A DNA stretch of 23,561 nucleotides, taken from the IMG/VR virus record IMGVR_UViG_3300035698_010329, positions 1 to 23,561 of that record. One strand, 5' to 3'. The first letter of the stretch is position 1; the number at the start of each line of letters is the position of its first letter. Both the position numbers and the translations under genes were made by a program. Origin of the DNA: a virus. The notes under the pieces were generated by a model. It saw only the letters and a list, made by a program, of their open reading frames with translations. It searched no databases and was not told the origin of the DNA. Shown here in pieces: positions 16,277-21,920 of the stretch.

Positions 16277-16371
16277 TGACTGAACACCACCACAATCGCA
16301 ATCATAATCGCTTTATCTAAAAGCCACAAAGCAACGATGATGCGGTTGTCGTTCTTAATATCAAACTTCAC
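16273..16371 (-). CDS. 32-residue single-span membrane peptide
   Basis: GTG 16371 overlaps the methyltransferase stop (GTGA) and its TGA overlaps the GTG of the large terminase, so it fills the gap exactly. A charged N-terminus (KFDIKNDNR) is followed by a hydrophobic span (IIVALWLLDKAIMIAIVVVF). Too small for family recognition. Stop-start coupling on both sides argues that it is translated. A holin-like or membrane regulator role is only a guess. Confidence 0.6.
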   Translation of the reverse strand: MKFDIKNDNRIIVALWLLDKAIMIAIVVVFSQ

Positions 16372-16940
16372 GCTAAATCTCCTTGTATCAAAACAGCTAA
16401 ATCTCTCTTATGTGTAACCGATTTAATAAAGGGATGGAAGTCCACCATTTCAAGACCACATCTATGAGTTTCTAATTCATTACCGAAAACACTACCTTGC
16501 TGACGATAACCAAGAGGAGTAGTTACGATGACATACTTGGAATGCTTGCGACACCAATCCAACTGCTTTAACGCATCCTTTTTATCCATGTGTTCAAGGA
16601 CATCACAAAGCAGAATTAAGTCGTGGTCATACAAGCCCTCAGCAAACGCCTTGTCACCGACAGCAAGCTTCCCTTCACTGAAATCCTTGAGAGTCATCCT
16701 GAAGATGTTGTCGTAGATTCCCTCGAAGTGGGAGTAATCATAGAACGGTTCGATACCATTCACAATCAAATCCCATTCCCTCTCTGTGGCTTTGTCATTC
16801 CAAATCTCAAGATATTCACGAGCAAGGAATCCGTACTTACCGAATCCAATTCCCACATCGAGAATAGACTTGGGATTCATTCTACGCATCCATCCAACAA
16901 CAGTCGGAACAGCTTCGACACTACTTGAGGGCAAATTCAA
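16368..16940 (-). CDS. Class I SAM-dependent methyltransferase
   Basis: 190 residues, ATG 16940, overlapping the glycosyltransferase end by 20 bases. Motif I is ILDVGIGFGKYG at residues 26-37. LILLCDVLEHM at about 109-119 corresponds to motif IV of the class I fold, as in UbiE/Methyltransf_23-type enzymes, and YVIVTTPLG follows. There is no DNA-methylase NPPY or DPPY motif, so a small-molecule, sugar or protein acceptor is more likely than DNA. Its overlap with a glycosyltransferase suggests a joint sugar modification role, such as methylated glycans. That link is inference. Confidence 0.85.
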   Translation of the reverse strand: MNLPSSSVEAVPTVVGWMRRMNPKSILDVGIGFGKYGFLAREYLEIWNDKATEREWDLIVNGIEPFYDYSHFEGIYDNIFRMTLKDFSEGKLAVGDKAFAEGLYDHDLILLCDVLEHMDKKDALKQLDWCRKHSKYVIVTTPLGYRQQGSVFGNELETHRCGLEMVDFHPFIKSVTHKRDLAVLIQGDLA

Positions 16941-17844
16941 ACACCTTCAATAGATTTTTAGATACGGCTTCATACGAGTGAACCTGCTCAGCAAACTGCC
17001 GATGCACATAACAAGAATGATTCCAAGTTGGATTCGACTCCTGCAAACCCCAATACTGATGCAACAACTGAATGTTAGAAGCGACCTCATCAGCACTACA
17101 TCTCCAAAACGGAACAGAGTAAGGAGACACGCAAGGATTGATTATAACAGGAAGGCCAAGTGCACTAGCTTCGATAGCAGTGACTCCGTAGTAACCATAA
17201 ATGTCCTTACCGCCACCCATCTTGTCAAACAACACATGACAAGATTTCATTCGGTCAATAACGGTATTGTGAGGAGCATCGGTCAAGACTTCCATATCTA
17301 TATCCATACCCATTCTCTTTAAGCGGCTCACAGCCGCAACCAGGTGGAGGGTTCCCTTCATAACGGGATTACTTGGAGCATGGAAAATTGTGAACTTCTC
17401 ACGCTTCTTCTGCTGAGGCAATAGCTTGGAGGTGTCCACAGGATTAGGAATGTGGTGAGTTCTGTCAAACACTGTAGGGAGATACGCTTTAAGATCGTAA
17501 GTGCTGACCATCACCTGAGTCTTCTCACCCTTCAGCTTCTGATTCAATTCAGGATAATTACGCCTCAAGTAAGATCCGTGAAAATGAGTGACAACTGGAC
17601 CTTCGTAATCCTTCAAATAAGGGTAGTGTTCCTTTCCCTTGTTACACACAACCATATCAGCGTTAGCGATGATACGAGTCACTTCATCAGCGTTCTCTAC
17701 ATCCAACAAGTCATGCGGATACTTGTAATCGTGAACCATACCTGAAATCATCCTTGCTTGATGGTCAGTGCATCGCGTAACCGCCTCAACCATACTGGAA
17801 TGAACTCCAGCGAAATCCTCTCCGTGACAAAATACTACATTCAC
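16921..17844 (-). CDS. GT4-like glycosyltransferase 3
   Basis: 307 residues, GTG 17844. Probable GT-B: an N-terminal domain with HGEDFAGVHS, MVVCNKGKEHYP and VVTHFHGSY, then HHIPNPVDTSKL, the C-terminal domain start FTIFHAPSNPVMKGTLHLVAAV, EVLTDAPHNTVIDRM, and the donor-site block GYYGVTAIEASALGLPVI. The E-A-S-A-L-G block keeps the family glutamate. It differs from the two paralogous enzymes at 6438 and 9182. It is coupled to the methyltransferase downstream and to the frameshifted zinc-ribbon gene upstream (GTGA). Sugar and acceptor unknown. Confidence 0.85.
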   Translation of the reverse strand: MNVVFCHGEDFAGVHSSMVEAVTRCTDHQARMISGMVHDYKYPHDLLDVENADEVTRIIANADMVVCNKGKEHYPYLKDYEGPVVTHFHGSYLRRNYPELNQKLKGEKTQVMVSTYDLKAYLPTVFDRTHHIPNPVDTSKLLPQQKKREKFTIFHAPSNPVMKGTLHLVAAVSRLKRMGMDIDMEVLTDAPHNTVIDRMKSCHVLFDKMGGGKDIYGYYGVTAIEASALGLPVIINPCVSPYSVPFWRCSADEVASNIQLLHQYWGLQESNPTWNHSCYVHRQFAEQVHSYEAVSKNLLKVFEFALK

Positions 17845-18082
17845 TTTAACGCCTCCTTTAACATATTATACGACTCATTATTAAATCGATGATAGTAACC
17901 ACCAATATGTCCACACTTACACCTAGCAATAATTTCCCAGGTTCAGGCTTCAAAGCATGTTTTGATACAATGAAATCCTTTGTGTAAACACTCTCACCTT
18001 TGTATTTGTTTTTCCAGTAACCAAGAAACCTCTTGCAACCCTTACAAAACACAAGATAAATATTAGGTTTCAATATACCCAC
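17841..18082 (-). pseudogene. Zinc-ribbon-like gene split by a -1 frameshift
   Basis: From GTG 18082 the frame reads an N-terminal part with CKGCKRFLGYWKNKYKG, then ...KHALKPEP. In the annotated frame it continues to a hydrophobic end at 17858. In the -1 frame, starting at about 17938, the sequence reads WEIIARCKCGHIGGYYHR and ends at TGA 17841, exactly overlapping the GTG start of the next gene. Restoring one base near 17936-17944 (CCTGGG to CCTTGGG) joins both halves into a two-knuckle zinc ribbon of about 80 residues. It is either a sequencing/assembly error or a real mutation; no canonical slippery heptamer is present. Confidence 0.65.
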
Positions 18083-18267
18083 TCCAAATACCTAACATCG
18101 TAAATAGCTTCAAAACCGCACTGCTGAGAACAAAGGAACCTGTAACGACCGAATTTACGCATATCAGCATCCCACTGCTTACCACACTTAGGACAACGAA
18201 GGATAAGGTTGTTCTTAGCCTTGTCATAACTGATTATTGCGCCCTTATCTTTCTTCCTGCGGTTCAT
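18070..18267 (-). CDS. Small zinc-ribbon protein
   Basis: 65 residues, ATG 18267. A basic start (NRRKKDKG) is followed by LILRCPKCGKQWDADMRKFGRYRFLCSQQCGFE: CPKCG and a C-x3-C knuckle form a treble-clef or zinc-ribbon pattern. It overlaps its neighbours on both sides (13 bases downstream, 4 upstream). It may bind nucleic acid. No more exact family recognised. Confidence 0.7.
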   Translation of the reverse strand: MNRRKKDKGAIISYDKAKNNLILRCPKCGKQWDADMRKFGRYRFLCSQQCGFEAIYDVRYLEWVY

Positions 18268-18746
18268 CTATAAGCCTCCAATTCACGCTTTTTCTTCTTC
18301 TTTTCCATAAGCTTTTCTATCTCTTCTGCAGTTATATTGGCAAGTTCCACGTAATTGATGGTAAGTTTCTCAATCTTCTTATCCTGAAACTTACCGAATA
18401 GCCTTCCAAGTAGCTCCATAGACTTCAACCAAGACGTTATCATTGAACCAACAGACCTAAAGTCGTTCGTTTCCTCCAATGTGGACATGATTCGTTCCAT
18501 TTCACGGCTCATTCGGTTGATTCTAAGCACTAAGTCGGGTGATACCTTGTCTATCTCCTTCTGCAGTTGCTTCTCTCGCTCCTGAACCCTAGGTTCGAGG
18601 CCTTCAGACATAGAAAGGATGTCATTGTCGGTTATCTCGCTACCATACACGCCCAGGAACTCTGATTTAATCATATCGTTGGTGTAACCTACCGCAAGCC
18701 TGTCAATCAGGAACTTCTCAAAAACACTTCCTCTGTAAAGCTTCAT
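18264..18746 (-). CDS. Probable terminase small subunit
   Basis: 160 residues, ATG 18746. N-terminal helical part FEKFLIDRLAVGYTNDMIKSEFLGVYGSEITDNDILSM could be a helix-turn-helix. A long coiled coil then runs from about residue 48 to 110 (VQEREKQLQKEIDKVSPDLVLRINRMSREMERIMSTLEE), followed by ITSWLKSMELLGRLFGKF, a segment type common in small terminases, and a Lys/Glu-rich end. The location upstream of the large terminase fits. No direct evidence of DNA recognition; another coiled-coil protein is possible. Confidence 0.55.
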   Translation of the reverse strand: MKLYRGSVFEKFLIDRLAVGYTNDMIKSEFLGVYGSEITDNDILSMSEGLEPRVQEREKQLQKEIDKVSPDLVLRINRMSREMERIMSTLEETNDFRSVGSMITSWLKSMELLGRLFGKFQDKKIEKLTINYVELANITAEEIEKLMEKKKKKRELEAYR

Positions 18747-18840
18747 TTTCAGTTCTCTCTTTATTTTTCCTACGTTGTTTCACAATCTTTGTTATCCATG
18801 ACCTAACACTATGTCCGAGCTGGCTATCATACCTTTTCAC
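18718..18840 (-). CDS. Very basic 40-residue ORF overlapping the small terminase start
   Basis: GTG 18840 to TGA 18718, bridging the otherwise empty gap between two genes. A GGAGGAG motif lies about 10 bases ahead. The product is strongly basic (KRYDSQLGHSVRSWITKIVK, then QRRKNKER). It overlaps the next gene by 29 bases, more than is usual here. The frame may be real because it fills the gap, but it is short and lacks recognisable motifs. Confidence 0.3.
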   Translation of the reverse strand: MKRYDSQLGHSVRSWITKIVKQRRKNKERTENEALQRKCF

Positions 18841-19066
18841 CAACTTTACTCTCCTCCATCAATTCCTGAGCCAGCTTCTCACGCTGAAACTTCAGGAAAG
18901 CCTCAAGCCACTCCTTAGCTTTTGGGGAAGGTGGTGGTGCGCCCATCGGTCTACTTCGTGTAAGCATCCAGACCATCTTCACCTGCTTCACGTAAGAGAG
19001 GAAGGTCTTGTAGGGAATGTCATCGACGTAGGCATCCCAATACTCGGCACTAAGGTTTTCGGTCAT
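18827..19066 (-). CDS. Small protein of unknown function
   Basis: 79 residues from ATG 19066, placed five bases after GGAGAGGTGAT; the longer frame from GTG 19075 begins inside that ribosome site. Content: an aromatic N-terminus (SAEYWDAYVDDIPYKTFLSYVKQVKMVWML), a Pro-rich linker (RPMGAPPPSPK), and an amphipathic helix (EWLEAFLKFQREKLAQELMEE). No family recognised. It is part of the coupled minus-strand operon. Confidence 0.65.
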   Translation of the reverse strand: MTENLSAEYWDAYVDDIPYKTFLSYVKQVKMVWMLTRSRPMGAPPPSPKAKEWLEAFLKFQREKLAQELMEESKVGEKV

Positions 19067-19071
19067 GCGTA

Positions 19072-19200
19072 TCACCTCTCCTTCATTGCGGTCTTGTGCA
19101 TAGCTTCCAATCTACACATACGATTGTGAATCCATAACACCATCGGTATCACGAAGCACCACATTATCAACAGATTAGTAATAGCTATTTCTTCAATCAT
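19072..19200 (-). CDS. 42-residue single-span membrane protein
   Basis: ATG 19200, preceded by GGAGGAGATAAATA, ending at TGA 19072 inside the ribosome site of the next gene. A short start (MIEEIAITN) is followed by a hydrophobic span (LLIMWCFVIPMVLWIH) and a basic end (NRMCRLEAMHKTAMKER), a charge layout for an N-out, C-in single-pass protein. Its ribosome site and first five codons are duplicated just upstream (see 19186-19243). The function is unknown; lysis or membrane regulation is possible. Confidence 0.6.
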   Translation of the reverse strand: MIEEIAITNLLIMWCFVIPMVLWIHNRMCRLEAMHKTAMKER

Positions 19201-19243
19201 TATTTATCTCCTCCTATTTCTTCAATCATTATTTATCTCCTCC
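19186..19243 (-). repeat. Perfect 29-base tandem duplication of a gene junction
   Basis: Two identical 29-base units, 19186-19214 and 19215-19243. Each contains the last codons of the exonuclease (GGDK stop), the ribosome site GGAGGAGAT and the first codons of the next gene (MIEEI). Identity is complete, so the duplication is recent or is maintained. Confidence 0.9.
19200..19229 (-). CDS. Nine-residue leader ORF created by the duplication
   Basis: ATG 19229, nine codons (MIEEIGGDK), TAA overlapping the ATG of the 42-residue membrane protein. It joins the first five residues of the membrane protein to the last four of the exonuclease. It has the same ribosome site as the real gene, so it should be translated and could re-couple initiation. 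It may be only a by-product. Confidence 0.35.
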   Translation of the reverse strand: MIEEIGGDK

Positions 19244-19762
19244 GATGAAGCCGCAGGACACGAAGCGGTCATACAACGCCTTCGTAGCGCGAACATCGTC
19301 AATACAGTGTTCCTTGATTAAAGCGTAATCACCACGCATACCAGCTTCAACCATCATCTTTCCAGTAAGTGAACTATCGTGTCCAATATCCAGTAAGCTA
19401 CAAACACCGTCAAGAGTCCCTGACTTATGAGCACCATAAAGCCGTTTACTTCCATGGACATAAGCCCGAAGATCCAGAATATCAGACCAGCCGAAATAAG
19501 GCTTGCCACGCACGCCATTGCTAAGAGAACGCCATAATAAGAAAGGGTAATCAAAGCTCTGGATATTATATCCGACAAGTCTATCCGCATTATGGTGATG
19601 GATTGAGTTCCAGAAGGCTTCGAGGATTTCTTTCTCGTTGCCCGAGGCTTCACATTGGATTTCTTCTTTTTTATCATAATTAAAACACCATCCGATACAG
19701 GTAATAGGATGACGAAAAGGCTCAAGGCCCATCGTCTCGATATCTAGGATACAGTCAATCAT
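19229..19762 (-). CDS. DEDD-type 3'-5' exonuclease
   Basis: 177 residues if started at ATG 19762, which overlaps the stop of the small membrane ORF (ATGA) and follows GGAGAGTGA; the frame is open further to ATG 20050. Motif ExoI: CILDIETMG with Asp7 and Glu9. ExoII: VGYNIQSFDYPFL with Asn66 and Asp71. ExoIII: HCIDDVRATKAL with His152 and Asp156, at the place where the DNA polymerase B group has YCxxD. GWSDILDLR also matches the PolB-like predicted exonuclease/YprB group. No polymerase domain is attached. Role in viral DNA replication, repair or host DNA breakdown. Confidence 0.85.
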   Translation of the reverse strand: MIDCILDIETMGLEPFRHPITCIGWCFNYDKKEEIQCEASGNEKEILEAFWNSIHHHNADRLVGYNIQSFDYPFLLWRSLSNGVRGKPYFGWSDILDLRAYVHGSKRLYGAHKSGTLDGVCSLLDIGHDSSLTGKMMVEAGMRGDYALIKEHCIDDVRATKALYDRFVSCGFIGGDK

Positions 19763-19890
19763 TTCTTCACTCTCCATTGGCTTCCGAAGAAGAACCATAA
19801 GCCACCGACAAAACCAGTAATGCCACCGACAATGAATACAATTAGAATTAGGATAGCGAACAACAAAGCTGAGATACAAACACCACTCAT
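19759..19890 (-). CDS. 43-residue membrane protein
   Basis: ATG 19890 to TGA 19759, the TGA overlapping the exonuclease ATG. A hydrophobic N-terminal span (ISALLFAILILIVFIVGG, then ITGFVGGLWFFF) precedes a basic end (GSQWRVKK). The hydrophobic pattern is much more natural than that of the overlapping exonuclease-phase frame, which reads Cys/Trp-rich here. It may have one or two spans; the function is unknown. Confidence 0.6.
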   Translation of the reverse strand: MSGVCISALLFAILILIVFIVGGITGFVGGLWFFFGSQWRVKK

Positions 19891-20050
19891 CAATCAGCGG
19901 ATCCCTCCCACAAAGCTTCTTGCGAAGCGTGAAACAACGATACTCGTCAGGACAGGCACAACAGGCAGCACCGACAATCATTCGCTCCTTGGAGCATCGA
20001 CGAAAGACTCGGATAAGGACATCCTTTTCCTTAGGGTGAGGTGTAATCAT
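19763..20050 (-). CDS. Cysteine-rich frame continuous with the exonuclease
   Basis: ATG 20050 overlaps the stop of the ribbon-helix-helix gene (ATGA), which supports a real start. The first 56 residues look protein-like: a basic, helical start (PKEKDVLIRVFRRCSKERM) and a cysteine cluster (CCACPDEYRC...LCG) that could bind zinc. There is no stop before the exonuclease, so as sequenced the product is a 273-residue fusion ending at 19229. The last 40 residues of this segment overlap the membrane ORF and look unlike a natural protein. Either a true fusion, or a lost stop/frameshift near 19890. Confidence 0.45.
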
Positions 20051-20226
20051 TTCAAACCCTTCTCCTCAATGAACTCATCAGCTATCTGTTCCCTGGTTGG
20101 GTAAGTGAAGTCCCTCATCAAACGCTTCAGGACAGTTGTTGCATCTTGACCCATTTTCTGACTAGCAGACTTGAAGTCAGTCCATAGGCGATTGTCACAG
20201 CGGAAGGTTCTTTGAGGTGTTTCCAT
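20047..20226 (-). CDS. Ribbon-helix-helix DNA-binding protein (probable)
   Basis: 59 residues, ATG 20226, overlapping the previous stop by one base (TAATG). The first 40 residues follow the RHH pattern: a short strand RTFRCD, helix RLWTDFKSASQKMG, turn, and helix ATTVLKRLMRDF. The C-terminal part (TREQIADEFIEEKG) is a helix. RHH proteins act as dimers on palindromic DNA, and the palindromes at 20816-21014 are possible targets. That link is inference. Confidence 0.65.
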   Translation of the reverse strand: METPQRTFRCDNRLWTDFKSASQKMGQDATTVLKRLMRDFTYPTREQIADEFIEEKGLK

Positions 20227-20522
20227 TAGATCACCTTCAGGGTGAGAGTGACGGGCATAATATCAGTCACATTCTTCCACAATCCAACACTGTTCTCAGC
20301 TTTGCACTTCTTGACGAGGTTCCTAAACCGCTTCATAGCATTATCGCGCTCACGCTTGTTGCTCCAGAGACTCACACCATTATGGCAGGATATCCAGAAC
20401 TCCTGGCCATTCTTAGCTTCCTTACGCCTAAAAGGTTTAGGTTGCCATTCAATGAGGTATTCACTATCATCTGTATATTCAGCCTCGATTCCATAGACCT
20501 TGGTGAACTGTAAATTAATCAT
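20226..20522 (-). CDS. First gene of the leftward operon, unknown function
   Basis: 98 residues, ATG 20522, about 35-40 bases after a TATA box, so the leader would be very short. The N-terminus is beta-like (NLQFTKVYGIEAEYTDDSEYLIEWQPKPF), the middle has FWISCHNGVSLWSNKRERDNAMKRFRNLVKKCKAE, and the end TDIMPVTLTLKVI. Basic centre, no known motif. As first gene of the operon it may be a replication or regulatory accessory protein. Confidence 0.65.
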   Translation of the reverse strand: MINLQFTKVYGIEAEYTDDSEYLIEWQPKPFRRKEAKNGQEFWISCHNGVSLWSNKRERDNAMKRFRNLVKKCKAENSVGLWKNVTDIMPVTLTLKVI

Positions 20523-20554
20523 GTAACGACACCAAGTATCGTAATGACAAACAG

Positions 20555-20565
20555 CTATATAAACC
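20555..20565 (-). promoter_or_regulatory. TATA box of the leftward operon
   Basis: The minus strand reads GGTTTATATAG. The expected start lies about 25 bases downstream, near 20533, close to the ATG at 20522. This is the form of an archaeal promoter with a near-leaderless transcript. Confidence 0.55.
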
Positions 20566-20673
20566 TAGCACATTTTCTAGCTGTTTTAGGTTCCCGAAGT
20601 TCCCTTGTAGAAGCATTACGCACGAGGTGATAAAACATCGATAATAATGGATAGGATTCGCTTGCCTTTCTAA

Positions 20674-20694
20674 CCTCCACTGCCAGGGTGGAGG
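20674..20694. other. Seven-base-pair perfect hairpin in the control region
   Basis: CCTCCAC (20674-20680), loop of seven, GTGGAGG (20688-20694). No T-run follows on either strand. It could be a DNA or RNA structure element. The surrounding stretch 20566-20815 shows no credible gene; a TTTATAAG box at 20774-20781 is readable as TATA-like on both strands. Confidence 0.4.
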
Positions 20695-20815
20695 GGCTTC
20701 AATCATCATCCCTCAAGCACAGGGTGTGATTCAGCGATAAAGAAACATCGAGGTTTATGTTCTAGGATTAGGGTTTATAAGATTAACGTTATGTGACGTG
20801 ATTTAGTCCTCGACT

Positions 20816-20831
20816 ATACATTTAAATGTAT
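20816..20831. promoter_or_regulatory. Perfect 16-base palindrome
   Basis: ATACATTTAAATGTAT is fully self-complementary and lies between the divergent promoters. A dimeric regulator, such as the RHH protein, could bind it. No further symmetry outside the 16 bases. Confidence 0.5.
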
Positions 20832-20860
20832 GTCTTGACAGGAGATCTTATTTGGTCACA

Positions 20861-21014
20861 GATATCGTCCAACTAAGGAACCCTATAATCGATATCATAT
20901 CAAAACCATTAGGACTTCATATCAACTGGCCATTAGGATATGATATCCAAATCCTTTTATATAAGAATTTGACTCTTTGGCATATCATATCCAAATACCA
21001 ATCCCATATCCAAA
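20861..21014. repeat. Array of ATATC/GATAT repeats (operator or origin candidate)
   Basis: CATATC or its complement occurs at 20896-20901, 20918-20923, 20937-20942, 20981-20986, 20986-20991 and 21005-21010. GATATC occurs at 20861, 20891 and 20942. ATATCCAAA occurs at 20943, 20987 and 21006, and CCATTAGGA at 20906 and 20930 (24 apart). GGATATGATATCC (20936-20948) is palindromic apart from the centre. The AT-rich setting between divergent promoters fits operators or replication-origin iterons. Confidence 0.6.
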
Positions 21015-21030
21015 GCATACCTTTATATAC
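20955..21030 (+). promoter_or_regulatory. Two rightward TATA boxes inside the repeat array
   Basis: TTTTATATAA (20955-20964) and CTTTATATAC (21021-21030) would give transcript starts near 20985 and 21050. The first start falls in the CATATCATATCC repeat, and the second box lies 7 bases after the last repeat, so a repeat-binding protein could block or aid TBP. The first gene follows at 21132. Confidence 0.55.
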
Positions 21031-21131
21031 TAAGACATTCACAATACTATCGTTAGTAAGACATAAGAAAAGGGTTGCAAAGCATCCCTTATTTTAAGCC
21101 CGAAAACAAACTAAAAAGGAGGACTGATAAA

Positions 21132-21275
21132 ATGACAGAACTTAAAGCCCAAGACTTACAATCTTTCGCGGATGAAAAGCCTGAGCAATTCCTAGAGTTT
21201 GCGAAGTATGTAAAGAAGCTCGCTTATTACGTGAGAAAGGGCAAACAAACAGATGCTAAAACCTTTGAGTTTTAA
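21132..21275 (+). CDS. 47-residue first gene of the rightward operon
   Basis: Start chosen at ATG 21132 because AAAGGAGGA lies eight bases ahead; the longer frame from 21075 begins before this site. The product is charged and helical (TELKAQDLQSFADEKPEQFL, then EFAKYVKKLAYYVRKGK). It ends directly before a hairpin, so it can be made as a separate short message. A small early regulator is possible; no family recognised. Confidence 0.65.
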   Translation: MTELKAQDLQSFADEKPEQFLEFAKYVKKLAYYVRKGKQTDAKTFEF

Positions 21276-21346
21276 GGGTGCTATTTAGCACCCATTATAT
21301 TAACTGCTTTGGGTGTTGTAATCGTGGGGATTACAACACCAAAAGC
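21276..21346 (+). terminator. Two strong hairpins after the first early gene
   Basis: GGGTGCTA-TT-TAGCACCC (21276-21293) begins right after the TAA. A second hairpin (21306-21346) has a 12-base-pair perfect stem, GGTGTTGTAATC with GATTACAACACC, loop GTGGG, plus five more pairs beyond a single mismatch. The T-runs after them are poor, so these may be message-end structures or an RNA element rather than a standard terminator. Confidence 0.5.
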
Positions 21347-21410
21347 CCAATTAAACAGAAGTGATTATATGAACGAAAACAAACGATGGAAAGGAGGAGG
21401 GAAAGGATAA

Positions 21411-21602
21411 GGATTAAGGTTCTAAATAGGTAATATGTATATAATATCTACTATTGTATACACTACTTACTTACTTACTCCTTTATAAAGGCTAAAAGGT
21501 ACTACCAGACCTTTGTAGATATTTGCCAGAACGTTACAAATTAGAGCCATTTAAAGCGGTATACAGCCTAATCTATTTTGCCCTCTAAAAAGGTGTTTAA
21601 AA
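21411..21602 (+). promoter_or_regulatory. Gene-free stretch with rightward promoter candidates
   Basis: GTATATAATA (21437-21446) and the palindromic CTTTATAAAG (21481-21490) are TATA-like, with an ACTT tandem run at 21463-21479 between them. No long ORF is present. An AAAAAGGTG ribosome site closes the stretch ahead of the leader ORF at 21603. Confidence 0.45.
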
Positions 21603-21638
21603 ATGAATGCTCAAATACAACCTAAAAAGGTGAATTAA
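21603..21638 (+). CDS. Eleven-residue leader ORF copying the start of the next gene
   Basis: ATG 21603, MNAQIQPKKVN, TAA. Its ribosome site and first six codons (to MNAQIQ) repeat at the next gene (21651), so it is a duplicated start. It has its own AAAAAGGTG site and could control initiation downstream. Confidence 0.4.
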   Translation: MNAQIQPKKVN

Positions 21639-21650
21639 AAGGTGATTAAA

Positions 21651-21902
21651 ATGAATGCTCAAATACAACTCCAAAAACAGCCCTTAAAAGCTCTTGTTAA
21701 ATGTCAACATTGTAAAAACGATTTCTACCCTGATTTTAACGAACAAATCGCAGTAGATAACGGAAACTCTGTTTGGTGTAACTGGAAATGTCACACATTA
21801 GCACTCCATAAGAGCCTTCGTTTTCACACTAACAGAACTAAGCGGTATTCTAAGAGAGAACCCGTATGCGAAATTCCAGACGATTACGTATTTAAATTCT
21901 AA
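21651..21902 (+). CDS. Small zinc-finger protein
   Basis: 83 residues from ATG 21651, four bases after GGTGAT (a GTG at 21642 lies inside that site). KCQHCKNDFYPDFNE followed by WCNWKCH gives C-x2-C and C-x3-C pairs, a treble-clef type zinc site. The C-terminal half is basic (RFHTNRTKRYSKRE). A nucleic-acid-binding early protein is likely; the precise function is unknown. Confidence 0.7.
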   Translation: MNAQIQLQKQPLKALVKCQHCKNDFYPDFNEQIAVDNGNSVWCNWKCHTLALHKSLRFHTNRTKRYSKREPVCEIPDDYVFKF

Positions 21903-21920
21903 TCAAAAGGAGATGATAAA

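Noticed and set aside
19354-19725. A 123-residue minus-strand ORF with several hydrophobic segments
   Set aside because: It lies wholly inside the exonuclease gene, whose three catalytic motifs are intact. The hydrophobic pattern is a phase shadow and no ribosome site is seen.
20515-20709. A 64-residue minus-strand ORF in the control region
   Set aside because: It contains the leftward TATA box at 20555-20565, so it would be upstream of the transcript start. Composition (Trp, Cys, Pro runs) is not protein-like.
20641-20720. tRNA-like arm (hairpin followed by TTCAATC)
   Set aside because: No acceptor stem, anticodon arm or proper T arm can be built around it.
20861-21014. CRISPR-like array
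   Set aside because: Units are only 6-13 bases, unevenly spaced and partly palindromic, so they do not fit repeats and spacers.
20852-21097. An 81-residue plus-strand ORF across the repeat array
   Set aside because: Its sequence is made by the ATATC repeats and both TATA boxes, with no ribosome site; it is better read as control DNA.
21369-21410. A 13-codon ORF (ATG 21369) after a GTGAT motif
   Set aside because: It is very short and purine-rich, with no repeat or coupling to support it, so it was not listed as a gene.
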